Part shown: positions 17,344-27,177 of the stretch, one piece after another | How positions within the stretch are numbered: the stretch's first letter is position 1 | How the letters are laid out: each line of letters starts with the position of its first letter | Assembly (NCBI RefSeq): GCF_016093545.1 | Contig: NZ_JADKYX010000012.1 | Coordinates: 62,001 to 126,000, forward strand | DNA: 64,000 bases | DNA from: Massilia rhizosphaerae | Lineage (GTDB): Bacteria > Pseudomonadota > Gammaproteobacteria > Burkholderiales > Burkholderiaceae_D | Direction: 5' to 3' | Notes under the pieces: model-generated | Told to the model about the DNA's origin: nothing | Databases searched by the model: none | What the model saw: the letters and a program-made list of their open reading frames with translations, nothing else | Made by a program: the position numbers and the translations under genes

Positions 17344-18156
17344 GTGATAGAAGAAAACGCAAGCTTCGGGCTGCAGGGATCCGTCTGGATGACGGTCGGC
17401 GATGAAAAATTCGGCGGCCCGGGGCGGGTCGAGCTGCTGGCCGCGATTGCGAGCACGGGATCGATCAGCCAGGCCGCGAAAGCCCTCGGCATCAGCTACA
17501 AGGGGGCGTGGGACGCGATCGACGCGATGAACAACCTGGCCGGCGAAACGCTGGTGGAACGCGTCACCGGCGGCAAGGGCGGCGGCGGCACGCGCCTGAC
17601 GGCGCGCGGCGCGCAATTGATCAGGAACTTTCGCGCGATCGAACAACTCCACCGGCAATTCGTGGCGCAACTCAACGAGCAGGCCGGCAATCTGTCCGCC
17701 GACCTCACCCTGATCGGCAGACTGAACATGAAAACCAGCGCACGCAACCAATTCTTCGGCACGGTGTCCCGCGTCCAGCCCGGCGCCGTCAACGACGAAG
17801 TCGACATCGACATTGCCGGCGGCCACAAGATCGTCGCCATCGTCACGCGCGAGAGCACGGACAGCCTCGGGCTCGCGCCGGGCGCCCAGGCGTTCGTCCT
17901 GATCAAGGCCTCGTCCATCATCCTCATGACGGCAGCGGACGGCGCCCGCTTCTCGGCCCGCAATCGCCTCGAGGGAACGGTCGCGCGCCTGACGCCGGGG
18001 GCCGTGAACACCGAGGTCGTCCTCGACCTGGCGGGCGGCGGCACCATCGCCGCCATCATCACCAACGAGAGCGCGCGGGCGCTCGAGCTGGCCGAGGGGA
18101 AGACGGCCACGGCCATGTTCAAGGCGTCCAGCGTGATCGTCGGCGTGCCGGCGTAA
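17344..18156 (+). CDS. modE: Molybdate-responsive transcriptional regulator ModE
   Basis: I start at GTG 17344, preceded by CAGGAG with 5 nt spacing, giving 270 residues. The N-terminal winged helix (about 20-110) contains LLAAIASTGSISQAAKALGISYKGAWDAIDAMNNLAG, the diagnostic ModE helix-turn-helix. Two Mop domains follow (about 127-192 and 200-266), each with the SARNQFFGTV or SARNRLEGTV type start and an ending KASS. It binds molybdate and represses the divergent modA through the box at 17300-17328. Confidence 0.93.
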   Translation: MIEENASFGLQGSVWMTVGDEKFGGPGRVELLAAIASTGSISQAAKALGISYKGAWDAIDAMNNLAGETLVERVTGGKGGGGTRLTARGAQLIRNFRAIEQLHRQFVAQLNEQAGNLSADLTLIGRLNMKTSARNQFFGTVSRVQPGAVNDEVDIDIAGGHKIVAIVTRESTDSLGLAPGAQAFVLIKASSIILMTAADGARFSARNRLEGTVARLTPGAVNTEVVLDLAGGGTIAAIITNESARALELAEGKTATAMFKASSVIVGVPA

Positions 18157-18293
18157 GGTAGGAACATTACAAGTGCAGGCTCGTCCGCCATGCATCCCGG
18201 GTACATTTAGGATGGGTCAAATCCATCGCATTCTCTTCCGCGCAAGATCGGCAGACAGCGCGCTGCCTTCGAACGTTTACCGGAGAATGGAAA

Positions 18294-19397
18294 ATGGAAA
18301 AGTTCTGTAAATTCCTGGCCTGTGTCGCGGGTTTCCTGACCTTGACGGCGGTATCCCCGGCATGGGCGGGCGACTTCTACCATCAACGCAACCTGGTATC
18401 GGACAGCGCCGCCGTGCCGGCGGAGCAACGCGATCCCAACCTCGTGAATGCCTGGGGCCTGGCATTCAATCCGTACGGCGTGGCCTGGGTCGCCGACAAC
18501 CACACGGGCCTCGCGACCCTGTACAACGGCAACGGCAATCCGCAGCGCCTCGTCGTCACCGTCCCCGGTGCGGCAGGCGCCACCGGCAGCCCCACGGGCA
18601 CCGCGTTCTACGGCGGATCCGGCTTCGTCGTCGCCAAGGGTGCCGCGTCCGGTCCCAGCCGCTTCCTGTTCGCGAGCGAGGACGGCGGCATCGCCGGCTG
18701 GGCGCCCAACGTCGATGCGACGCACGCCATCCGCGTGGTCGACAACGGCGCGCGCAATGCCGTCTACAAGGGCATCGCCCTCAGCGGCAACGGCCGCGGC
18801 ACGCTGCTGTACGCCACCGACTTCCACAACGGCAAGATCGATGTGTACGACAGCAATTTCAAGCCCGTCTATTTGTCCGGCCATTTCCACGATCCCCAGC
18901 TGCCGGCCGGCTTTGCACCGTTCGGCATCCAGAACGTGGGCGGCGATCTTTACGTCACCTATGCCAAGCAGGATGCGGAACGCATGGATGACGTGCCGGG
19001 CCGGGGCCTGGGCTTCGTCGACGTGTTCGACCCGGACGGCCACCTGCTGCGCCGCCTCGTCACCGGCGGCGCGCTCAATGCGCCCTGGGGCGTCGCGCTG
19101 GCCCCCGCCAGTTTCGGCCGCTTCGGCAACCGCCTGCTGATCGGAAACTTCGGCGACGGCCTGATCAACGCCTACGACCCCGCCACCGGCACATGGCTGG
19201 GCCGCCTGAAGGCGCCGCGCGGCAAGGCGATCCACATCGATGGCTTATGGGGCATCGCGTTCGGCAACGGCGTCAATGATCAACCGATCGACACCCTGTT
19301 CTTCGCCGCCGGCCCGAACGACGAAAACCACGGGCTGTATGGCCGGATCGACGTGGCGCCCGGCGACGAGCACGACGACACGCCGGACACGCAGTAG
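18294..19397 (+). CDS. Secreted TIGR03118 family beta-propeller protein
   Basis: The 367-residue protein has a signal peptide (FCKFLACVAGFLTLTAVSPAWAG). The body carries TIGR03118 features: NLVSDSAAVPAEQRDPNLVNAWGLA, GIAGWAPNVDATHAI, YKGIALSGNGRG and APWGVALAPASFGRFGNRLLIGNFGDG. These form NHL-like propeller repeats. The family is widespread in exopolymer-producing Proteobacteria and has no established biochemical function. The gene is monocistronic as far as can be seen. Confidence 0.88.
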   Translation: MEKFCKFLACVAGFLTLTAVSPAWAGDFYHQRNLVSDSAAVPAEQRDPNLVNAWGLAFNPYGVAWVADNHTGLATLYNGNGNPQRLVVTVPGAAGATGSPTGTAFYGGSGFVVAKGAASGPSRFLFASEDGGIAGWAPNVDATHAIRVVDNGARNAVYKGIALSGNGRGTLLYATDFHNGKIDVYDSNFKPVYLSGHFHDPQLPAGFAPFGIQNVGGDLYVTYAKQDAERMDDVPGRGLGFVDVFDPDGHLLRRLVTGGALNAPWGVALAPASFGRFGNRLLIGNFGDGLINAYDPATGTWLGRLKAPRGKAIHIDGLWGIAFGNGVNDQPIDTLFFAAGPNDENHGLYGRIDVAPGDEHDDTPDTQ

Positions 19398-19506
19398 GGC
19401 ACGCGCGGATGGCGTGCCGCCGTGCGCGTTCCATCTGAGTAAATCGCGCACATTCCGGGGCCAAAGACCCGCATAATCCGGCTGTGATGACGACAGACGG
19501 ACGGTA

Positions 19507-21351
19507 ATGAGCGACTTTTTGCCCAAGGAATGCGATATCGTGATGGAAGGCGGGGTGACCTCCGGCGTGGTCTACCCCGCGTTCGTGGCACGGCTGGCCG
19601 AGCGTTTTACCCTGCGCTCGATCGGCGGCACCAGCGTCGGTGCGGTGGCGGCGATCGCCGCCGCCGCGGCCCAGTTCAAGCGCAACCGCGTGCGCAAGGA
19701 CGGGCAAGGCGTCGACGACGGCTTTCACCAGCTTGCCCGGCTGCCGGGGCAGTTGCAGGAAAGCGTCGACGGCCGCACCCGGCTGTTCTCGCTGTTCCAG
19801 CCCTGCGCCGCGCTGCGGCCGCATTTCCGCGTGATCGCGGCGGCCCTCAACGAGACGAGCAAGACGAAGGCGGCCGGCTATCTGTCCGTCGCCATGGTGC
19901 GGCATTTTCCGCTGGGCGCCATGCTCGGCGCGGGCATGTGGCTGCTGGGCTTCCTGATCAGCAGCAGCCTGCTGAGCGGGCACTGGGCGCGCGTGCCCCT
20001 GGTCGGCATCGCCAGCGCCTTGTGGTTCGGGCTGTGCATGTTCGTGGGCGCGCTGGGCGGGGCGCTGCTGCAGGCCACGCTGACGGCCTGGCGCGGGCTG
20101 CGCGCCAACCGCTGCGGCATCTGCTCCGGCCTGCGCACGGATGCGGACAATCCGCCCGCGCTGACGGAATGGCTGCACGCGCTCGTGCAGGACATCGCCG
20201 GCCTGCCGCCGGATGCGCCGCTGACGTTCGGCCAGCTGCGCACGTCCGAGCCCCCGATCGAGCTGGCGCTGATGACGACGGGCCTGTCCGAGCTGCGCGC
20301 GCACCGCCTGCCGCATTCGAGCGCCGACCTCGTGTTCCGCGCGTCCGAACTGTCCGCGCTGTTCCCGCCCGCGATCGTCGACTGGATGAAGGCGCGTTCG
20401 CGCCACACGCGCCACGGCGCGCGCACGGTGGCGCTGTTGGCACGCATGAACGCCGCCGGCGAGGATTATTACTTCATGCCGGATCCGGACGACCTGCCGC
20501 TCGTCGTCGCGGCGCGCATGAGCCTCAGTTTTCCCGTGCTGCTGCAAGCCGTGCCGCTGTTCCGCCTGCGCGCGCTGCCCGTGCATGCGGACGGCGTCGA
20601 CCTGCTGCGCGTGTGGTTCTCGGACGGCGGCTTGACCAGCAATTTCCCGATCCATTTTTTCGACGACATCCTGCCGACCCGCCCGACCTTCGGCGTCACC
20701 TTGCAGGGCGACCTGGAAGAGAGCGATCCGTTCGCCGCGCGCGTATCGCTCCCGTCGAACAACAACACCGGCGTGACGGCGGCGTACATGCCGGTCGACG
20801 AGGGCGACGGGCGGCCCTCGCTGCCGCGCTTCACGAGCGCCCTGCTGCGCACGATCCGCACCTGGCGCGACGAAGCGCTGAAACGCACGCCGGGCTACCG
20901 CGACCGCGTCGTGCAGATCCGCCACACGAAGCGGGAAGGGGGCCTGAACCTGAACATGACGCGCGCCGCCATCGACGTGATGAGCCGCAGCGGCGACGAG
21001 GCGGCGCGCCAGGTCATCGAACGTTTCCTGGATCCCGTCGCAAAGGACAACGGCTGGCTGAACCACCGCTGGGTACGCATGCGCAGCACGGCCGCCGTCC
21101 TGCAGGAGACGTTCGCGCCCCTGGCCGAAGCGTGGCACGACGCGCACCTGGTGCCGTCGTACGAAGCGCTGTGGATGGCGCACGGCGTCGATGCCTTGCC
21201 GGCCTACCAGCTCAGCAAGACGAACCGCACCGCGGGCTTCGCGCTGTGGGAACGCATCGTGACGCTGCCGCAGCAGGTGGCGCCGGCGGAACTGTCGGCC
21301 CACGCGCCGCGGCCGCAGCCGGAACTCGTGATCGCGCCGCGCATGAACTAG
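19507..21351 (+). CDS. Patatin-like phospholipase with internal membrane segment
   Basis: The 614-residue product begins with the oxyanion-hole region IVMEGGVTSGVVYPAF, has the nucleophile elbow GGTSVG with Ser43, and has the dyad motif DGG with Asp373 (SDGGLTSNFPI). About residues 138-185 are strongly hydrophobic (LGAMLGAGMWLLGFLI, VGALGGALLQATL), an insertion that would anchor it in a membrane. The catalytic Ser-Asp dyad is intact, so acyl-lipid hydrolase activity is likely. It lies near T6SS genes, and some patatins are T6SS effectors, but no immunity gene is evident beside it. Confidence 0.88.
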   Translation: MSDFLPKECDIVMEGGVTSGVVYPAFVARLAERFTLRSIGGTSVGAVAAIAAAAAQFKRNRVRKDGQGVDDGFHQLARLPGQLQESVDGRTRLFSLFQPCAALRPHFRVIAAALNETSKTKAAGYLSVAMVRHFPLGAMLGAGMWLLGFLISSSLLSGHWARVPLVGIASALWFGLCMFVGALGGALLQATLTAWRGLRANRCGICSGLRTDADNPPALTEWLHALVQDIAGLPPDAPLTFGQLRTSEPPIELALMTTGLSELRAHRLPHSSADLVFRASELSALFPPAIVDWMKARSRHTRHGARTVALLARMNAAGEDYYFMPDPDDLPLVVAARMSLSFPVLLQAVPLFRLRALPVHADGVDLLRVWFSDGGLTSNFPIHFFDDILPTRPTFGVTLQGDLEESDPFAARVSLPSNNNTGVTAAYMPVDEGDGRPSLPRFTSALLRTIRTWRDEALKRTPGYRDRVVQIRHTKREGGLNLNMTRAAIDVMSRSGDEAARQVIERFLDPVAKDNGWLNHRWVRMRSTAAVLQETFAPLAEAWHDAHLVPSYEALWMAHGVDALPAYQLSKTNRTAGFALWERIVTLPQQVAPAELSAHAPRPQPELVIAPRMN

Positions 21352-21469
21352 CCGCCGCGCGGGAGATTTGCAAGCGCGTATGTCGAGACGCGCGGCGGAC
21401 ACAATCGGACATCGTCCCGTGCGCGCGAGCGGCTACAGTGAGCGCATCGTCATCGACCGGACGCACGCC

Positions 21470-21841
21470 ATGACTATTCTCCGCACGGTTCTCCCGCTCG
21501 CCATCGCCACGCTCCTCGCGCCGCTGCCCGCGGCGGCGCAACGCGTGGATGTCTGCGCGCTCGTCTCCTGCAGCGCCAGCGGCCAGCGCGCGGCCGTGCT
21601 CGACGATTCCACTCCTGCGCGGCCCGCGGCGCGGTCGTCCACACCGGCGCGCCGCGAAGAACCGGAAGCGGCAACCCGCGATCCGTGGGCGCGGCGCTTC
21701 CAGGGACGAGAAACGGAAGACGACGACGTCTGCCTGCTGAACTTCGGCATCGGCGGCCAGCTGGCCAGGAAGGGAGAGATCACCAGCCACGCGCTGGGCC
21801 GCACGCAGACGTGGCGCGCGGCGGCCCAGGACGGGCGTTGA
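21470..21841 (+). CDS. Small secreted hypothetical protein
   Basis: This is a 123-residue protein with a clear signal peptide (LRTVLPLAIATLLAPLPAAAQ). The mature part has a cysteine pair near the N-terminus (VCALVSC), a low-complexity Ala/Arg/Pro stretch, and a C-terminal LLNFGIGGQLARKGEITSHALG segment. I do not recognise a family. The start is the ATG that opens the signal peptide; the ribosome site is weak. It lies between the patatin and the T6SS-associated genes and converges with the latter. Confidence 0.6.
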   Translation: MTILRTVLPLAIATLLAPLPAAAQRVDVCALVSCSASGQRAAVLDDSTPARPAARSSTPARREEPEAATRDPWARRFQGRETEDDDVCLLNFGIGGQLARKGEITSHALGRTQTWRAAAQDGR

Positions 21842-21845
21842 GGGA

Positions 21846-23234
21846 TCAAACGGCCGGCCGCACGAGCGCGGCGAGACGACGGCCGGGCACCTCGTTGGCG
21901 ATGCACAGGATGGGCGCCTGGCGCGTGACCGCGTAATGGGACGCCAGCGCGAGCGCCGTCACGAACGAGACGATGCCGCTGTAGCCGCCCGCCGCGCCCA
22001 CGCGCACGACGTCCACGCCGGCGCCCTGCTGCCGCAGCCCGCCGGATGCGTACTCCATCAATTCCAGCACGTAGCGCGAACGGTGCCCGGTGTCGGCGAC
22101 GAGCATGGCCACGCCGGCGGCGGCGACGTCCGCGCGTGCGAGCGCGCGCTCGGCCAGCTCCTTGAGCACCCGCGCGCCGTCGCGCCTGCGCGCATCGATC
22201 GGCGCGTCCTCCACGATGGGCGCCAGCAGCGCGCCGGCGCTACCGTCGGTTGACTTGACCAACAACAGGCCGGCGGCGCCTTCGCCCGGCATCATGCCCT
22301 GCGGCTGCGTGGCAGTGAACAAGGTCCGGTCGAGCGCCCAGCGCGCGACGGTGTCGGCGCCCACGTGCGACGCGCACGCCACCACCAGCGTGACGCTGGA
22401 CCCGTCGCCGGCCGCGGCGACATCGGCCAGCCGCGCGATGCCGGCGGCCGGATCGGCATCGACGGCCGCCTGGCCGATCTCGCCCTGCCATCCCGCTTGC
22501 GCCGCCGTCTGCCGCAACCACGCGGCGGCCGCGTCGCGCTGCGCGGCCGACCAATCGGCGGGCAGCAGCGGCAAGACCAGGAGCGTGGGCGCGGCTTCGT
22601 CGCGCACGATCCACTCGATCGCCGCGCGGCCCGCCAGCTCGGACGCGACGGCAGTCGCCAGGGTCAACGCGCGCCATTGCTCGTCGCCGAACAACGGATC
22701 GGCGATGCCATGCGCGGCGAGCCAGTCCGCCACGTCTTCGCGCAGCGCGTCGTCGCGGGCGTCCGGGCAGCGGGCGCACATCACGGGGCCGCCGTCGCCG
22801 TCGACGAGTTCATCGTCGAGGTCCGGACGCGCCTTGTTGTCCGCGATGACGGCGGCCAGCTCCTCGGCCGAGTCGCCATGCGGCGAGCGCAGGGCCGTGG
22901 CGAGGATCGCGAGGTGTTGCGCCCGCACCGGTTGCGCGGCCGCGCCGGATGGGCGCGCGGACACGGCGGGTGTCGCCGCAGCCGGGGCGGCGGCGCGCCG
23001 CGCGATCCAGGCGCGGCCGGCAACACCCGCCAGCAGCAGGGCCGACGGCAGGCCGAACAGCAACGTCATCCATTCGCGCGGAGCGGGCACGCGCGCGCTC
23101 ACGCGCCACCAGACGAGCGTGCCGCCCCAGCAGGCGACGCAGACACCGGCGGCGATCAGGCCCTGCCTGATCCGGCCGGGCAGTGTATTGGAGGCGGCGA
23201 GCGGTTGCGCTGTGAGAGGTGCTGACATGGTCAT
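21846..23234 (-). CDS. T6SS-locus inner-membrane protein of unknown function
   Basis: The 462-residue protein has two N-terminal transmembrane helices (about 24-45 and 55-75: GLIAAGVCVACWGGTLVWW and LLFGLPSALLLAGVAG). A long soluble domain follows and ends in a Gly/Ala-rich region (GAAGGYSGIVSFVTALALASHYAVTRQAPILCI) that recalls thiolase-fold proteins; this resemblance is weak. It lies 39 bp downstream of tssK on the same strand, so it is probably part of the T6SS operon. No known Tss subunit matches. Confidence 0.72.
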   Translation of the reverse strand: MTMSAPLTAQPLAASNTLPGRIRQGLIAAGVCVACWGGTLVWWRVSARVPAPREWMTLLFGLPSALLLAGVAGRAWIARRAAAPAAATPAVSARPSGAAAQPVRAQHLAILATALRSPHGDSAEELAAVIADNKARPDLDDELVDGDGGPVMCARCPDARDDALREDVADWLAAHGIADPLFGDEQWRALTLATAVASELAGRAAIEWIVRDEAAPTLLVLPLLPADWSAAQRDAAAAWLRQTAAQAGWQGEIGQAAVDADPAAGIARLADVAAAGDGSSVTLVVACASHVGADTVARWALDRTLFTATQPQGMMPGEGAAGLLLVKSTDGSAGALLAPIVEDAPIDARRRDGARVLKELAERALARADVAAAGVAMLVADTGHRSRYVLELMEYASGGLRQQGAGVDVVRVGAAGGYSGIVSFVTALALASHYAVTRQAPILCIANEVPGRRLAALVRPAV

Positions 23235-23273
23235 AAGAAAAGCGAAGGTTGTCGATGGTTGCGCCAGGCAGAT

Positions 23274-24632
23274 TCAGGCGGCAACGGCCAGCAGTTCGAG
23301 CTTCAGGCCCGTCATCCCCGACGGCACGTAGATCGCCATCGATTGCGCTTGCAGCATGCGTTCGACCATCTGCCCCTTGGCCTCGAGGATGAAATAGCAC
23401 GTGTCGGGACGCACCGGCACGGCGGCGGGCAGTTGCGGCGCGTATTGCAGGCGCACGCCGGGCAGGGCGGACAGCACGCATTTCTCGACGTCGTCCGGCG
23501 CGCCGACTTTAAAGCGCAGCGGCACGGTGTCGACCAGTTCCAGGGTCGGGATATCGGCCGACACGGCGATATAAAAGGTGGTCTTGTCGTCGATCTTGCC
23601 GGAGTCGAGCATGCCGTGGTGGTAGGACGGCCGCACTTCGTTCAGGACGATGGCGAAGTACTTCGACGAGATCACCGTGTCGAGCAAGTCGCGGATGATC
23701 TGGAACATCTTGTCGAAGCCGGGGCCGGGTTCGGCGTGTTGGTACACCGGCAGGTCGGACAGCGTCCAGCTGCGGGAAAACGTCATCAGCGCGCCGGCCA
23801 CGCCCAGCAATTGTTCGTGCAGGCGTTCCGGGTGCAGCTCGGGATGGTGCAGGTAGTGCGACAGCGAGGCGCAGGCGGAACTGGCCGTGTGCAGCAGCCA
23901 GAACGACGACATGTCGCCGGACCGAAATTCGATCACGTTGCGGCTCGGCTCGCGGTGGTGGCCGTACAGCGCGCTCACCTTGGCCTGCAGCGCGTCGAGC
24001 AGGCGGCGCACCTGCTGGAACAGAGTCGGCGCCGCGCCCACCGACAGGCTGGGCGGCACGAAACCCGGGTCCAGCTCGAACTGGCCGGACGGCGCGCGGC
24101 GCAGCCGCAGCAAGGGAAAGCTGAGATAGGCGTCGCGCGGCTCGAATTCCGGCACGAGACGCACGGTTTTCCTGAGATAGGACACGGACGCCGGCGCCGC
24201 CTGGGTGTAGAGATCGGGCGTTTCCTCGTTGGCTTGCACGAAGCGGACGGCCTTCGTCGGCTGGCCCGGCGGGGCGAAATTGCCGCTGAAGGGTTTCAGG
24301 CCGGGCAGGGCGGCGTAGTAGGTGACGGTCTGCTGCGTCAGCTGGCTGAGGTCGACCGTGTCGGGCAGTTCGTCGGCGCCGGGGGCGTCGACCCATTCGC
24401 CGTCCTGAAAGCGCAGCGCGAGCGTGAGGACGCGCAAGACATTGCTGGCGAGCGCCTCGCGCTCGATCTGCAGCGCTTCCACACCCCACGCATACGGGTT
24501 GACGGCCCGGATGCTCTTGTACAGCCGGTGCTCATGGTACTGGTCCTGGCGCTGGAAATGCTGCGGACGCAGGAGCAGGCCTTCGCCCCACAATACCTTG
24601 CTGGCCATATTGCCGATCGTCGTGCTCGTCAT
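23274..24632 (-). CDS. tssK: T6SS baseplate subunit TssK
   Basis: The product has about 452 residues. The N-terminal KVLWGEGLLLRPQHFQRQDQYHE is the hallmark of TssK/VasE/ImpJ. Further matches are LRRAPSGQFELDPGFVPPSL and SSFWLLHTASSACASLSHYLHHPELHPERL. TssK trimers join the baseplate to the TssJLM membrane complex. I choose the ATG at 24632 because of AAGGGGG just upstream; an ATG 15 bp earlier (24647) is also possible. It is divergent from tssEFG. Confidence 0.93.
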   Translation of the reverse strand: MTSTTIGNMASKVLWGEGLLLRPQHFQRQDQYHEHRLYKSIRAVNPYAWGVEALQIEREALASNVLRVLTLALRFQDGEWVDAPGADELPDTVDLSQLTQQTVTYYAALPGLKPFSGNFAPPGQPTKAVRFVQANEETPDLYTQAAPASVSYLRKTVRLVPEFEPRDAYLSFPLLRLRRAPSGQFELDPGFVPPSLSVGAAPTLFQQVRRLLDALQAKVSALYGHHREPSRNVIEFRSGDMSSFWLLHTASSACASLSHYLHHPELHPERLHEQLLGVAGALMTFSRSWTLSDLPVYQHAEPGPGFDKMFQIIRDLLDTVISSKYFAIVLNEVRPSYHHGMLDSGKIDDKTTFYIAVSADIPTLELVDTVPLRFKVGAPDDVEKCVLSALPGVRLQYAPQLPAAVPVRPDTCYFILEAKGQMVERMLQAQSMAIYVPSGMTGLKLELLAVAA

Positions 24633-24817
24633 CCACGCCCCCTTCATGTTGCTTGTCCCAAGTCGACAACCTTAGTCCCTTGTGACGGTTTTTTTTCTGC
24701 AACAACCTGCGGTTTTGCTACCGCTCAAAGTAACCGTGGGTCATTCCCAACTGAACTATTTTTTCGGCCCCGACTGTGTGAAGATGCCGGCTTGGCTGGC
24801 GCCATGGAGGACGTCCG

Positions 24818-25321
24818 ATGGAGGGATTCACGCCTGGTTTTTTCGACCGCCTGCTGGGCACGGCCGTGCGCGGCGCCGGCAACGTCGCCGTATCGCGCAT
24901 GACGGTCGAGGAGTTCAAGGATGCCGTCGCGCGCGACCTGGAAGCGCTACTCAACACGCGCGCCGTGATTCCGGACAATACGCTGCAGGGTTTTCCGGAA
25001 TGCAGCAACTCGCTCGTGACCTATGGCCTGACGGATTTCGCCGACCGCTCGTTGTCGAGCCCGAGCGACCGCGCCTACATCTGCGCCTGCCTCGAACAGA
25101 CGATCGCCCGCCATGAGCCGCGCCTGCGCAAGGTCAAGGCGATGCTCGAAGTGCGCGACGATCAGGCGGTGAACCGTCTGAAGTTTTCGATCACGGCGCT
25201 GCTCGTCGTCAGCACGTCGGAAGAACCCGTCAATTTCGACGCGCTGCTGCAGCCGTCGACCCTGCAGTACAGCATCAGCAAGGCGGGCAGGGGCTCGATG
25301 GCCGCGTCCGCGGGAGGCTGA
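24818..25321 (+). CDS. tssE: T6SS baseplate subunit TssE
   Basis: The 167-residue protein begins GFTPGFFDRLLG and carries the gp25-like motif VARDLEALLNTR, followed by SNSLVTYGLTDFADRSLSS. These are typical of TssE, the gp25-type baseplate wedge protein that initiates sheath assembly. The ATG is preceded by GGAGG with 6 nt spacing. It is the first gene of a tight tssE-tssF-tssG operon, with only 2 bp to the next start. Confidence 0.93.
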   Translation: MEGFTPGFFDRLLGTAVRGAGNVAVSRMTVEEFKDAVARDLEALLNTRAVIPDNTLQGFPECSNSLVTYGLTDFADRSLSSPSDRAYICACLEQTIARHEPRLRKVKAMLEVRDDQAVNRLKFSITALLVVSTSEEPVNFDALLQPSTLQYSISKAGRGSMAASAGG

Positions 25322-25323
25322 GC

Positions 25324-27177
25324 TTGGAACAATTGCTACCGTATTACGAGAGGGAACTCGGTTACCTGCGCCGCCACTTGCGCGAGTTCGCCGAGCGCTA
25401 TCCCAAGATCGCCGGCCGCCTGCTCATCGGCGGCGAGGTGTGCGAAGACCCGCATACCGAACGCATGATCGAATCGTTCGCGCTGCTGAACGCGCGCATC
25501 GCCAAGCGGCTCGACGACGATTATCCGGAATTCACGGAAGCCCTGTTCGACGTGCTGTACCCTCATTACCTGCGGCCATTTCCCTCCTGTTCGATCGCGC
25601 GCGTGGACATCGCCGACCCCGCCGACAAACCGACGGGTGTCAGCATCATCCCGCGCGGCACCGTGCTCAACACGCGTCCCGTGCGCGGCGCGGCGTGCAC
25701 GTTCCGCACCGTCTATCCCGTCACCGTGGCGCCGCTCGCGCTCGGCAATGCCGCGTTCTCCGCCATCATCGACCATCCGGACGCCGTGCGCCTGCCGGAA
25801 GGCGCGGGCTCCGGCCTGCGCCTGACGCTGTCCGTCACGGCCGGCCAGTTGCACCTCGGCCAGCTGGCCATGCCGCGGCTGCGCGTGTTCATCGACGGCG
25901 AGCCGTCGTTCTGCGCGGCGCTGCGCGACACCTTGTTCATGCGCGCCGCGGCCGCATACGTCGAGGTCGATCGCGGCCGCTGGTTCCCGGTGGCCGCGGT
26001 CCCGATCCACCCCGCCGGCTTCGACGACGAAGACGCCCTGATCGATTTCCCGGCCCGCTCGCATGCCGCTTACCGGCTGCTGACCGAGTATTTTTGTTTC
26101 CCCGACAAATTCAACTTCTTCGACATCGACCTGGCCGCGCTCATGGCCGCGCTGCCGACTGCGCTGGCCGAGAATACGACGACGGTCACCTTGCACCTGG
26201 CGCTGGCCGGGCTGCGCGCCGATTCGAACACGGCGAGACTACTCGGCACGCTGTCGGCCAACAACCTGCTGCTCGGCTGCACCCCTGTCATCAATCTGTT
26301 CCGCCAGCGGGGTGAGCCGATCCGCCTGACGCATGCCGGCGCCCACTATCCCGTGCTGGCCGACGCGCGCCGCGCCTTTGCCTACGAAGTGCAATCGATC
26401 GACGCCGTCAACCTCGTGCGCGAGACGCCGCAAGGCGAAACCATCGTCCAGTTCCACCCGTTCTATTCGCTCAAGCATGCCCAGACGCCCGAACAGAACG
26501 GCCATTACTGGGTGCTGCGGCGCGACGAGACGCTGGCCGAGAAAAGCCCCGGCTTCGAAACGCAGATCGCCATCGTCGACATCGATTTCGACCCCGCGGC
26601 CGTCGAAACCCAGACGCTGAACCTCGCGCTCACCTGCAGCAACCGCGACCTGCCGGCCACACTCCCGTATGGCCATCCGGAAGGCGATTTGTTCCTGGAA
26701 GGCGGCGCGAAGATGCGCTCGATCAGCTTCCTGCGCAAGCCCACCGTCACGTACCGCTTCGAAAGCGGGCGCGGCGCGCATTGGCGCCTGATCTCGCATC
26801 TGACGCTGAACCATTTATCGCTGGCGCACGGCGGCGTCGACGCGTTCCGCGAAATGCTCGCCCTGTACGACCTGCCCCGTTCGCCGTCGTCGCAACGCCA
26901 GATCGGCGGCATCGTCGACATCGAACAACGCACCGCCAGCGCCTGGATGGCGGGCAATCCATTCACCTGCCTCGTGCGGGGCGTGGAGGTGCGCCTGGTC
27001 ATCGACGAAGAGGCGTTCGTCGGCAGCGGCATCTACGCGTTCGCCCACATCGTCGAGCGCTTCCTCGCCCTGTACGTGCATGCCAACAGCTTCACGCAAC
27101 TGGTGGTCGTGTCCCATAAAACCGGAGATAAATTATTGACATGCCGACCGCGAAGCGGCGATTCGAGCCTGCTGTAA
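25324..27177 (+). CDS. tssF: T6SS baseplate subunit TssF
   Basis: The 617-residue product starts at a TTG 2 bp after tssE. EQLLPYYERELGYLRRHLREFAERYPKIAGRL is the conserved TssF/VasA/ImpG opening, with RMIESFALLNARIAKRLDDDYPEFTEALFDVLYPHYLRPFPS following. Its length fits the family. TssF forms the (TssF)2-TssG baseplate wedge. It overlaps tssG by 37 bp, so translation is coupled. Confidence 0.94.
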   Translation: MEQLLPYYERELGYLRRHLREFAERYPKIAGRLLIGGEVCEDPHTERMIESFALLNARIAKRLDDDYPEFTEALFDVLYPHYLRPFPSCSIARVDIADPADKPTGVSIIPRGTVLNTRPVRGAACTFRTVYPVTVAPLALGNAAFSAIIDHPDAVRLPEGAGSGLRLTLSVTAGQLHLGQLAMPRLRVFIDGEPSFCAALRDTLFMRAAAAYVEVDRGRWFPVAAVPIHPAGFDDEDALIDFPARSHAAYRLLTEYFCFPDKFNFFDIDLAALMAALPTALAENTTTVTLHLALAGLRADSNTARLLGTLSANNLLLGCTPVINLFRQRGEPIRLTHAGAHYPVLADARRAFAYEVQSIDAVNLVRETPQGETIVQFHPFYSLKHAQTPEQNGHYWVLRRDETLAEKSPGFETQIAIVDIDFDPAAVETQTLNLALTCSNRDLPATLPYGHPEGDLFLEGGAKMRSISFLRKPTVTYRFESGRGAHWRLISHLTLNHLSLAHGGVDAFREMLALYDLPRSPSSQRQIGGIVDIEQRTASAWMAGNPFTCLVRGVEVRLVIDEEAFVGSGIYAFAHIVERFLALYVHANSFTQLVVVSHKTGDKLLTCRPRSGDSSLL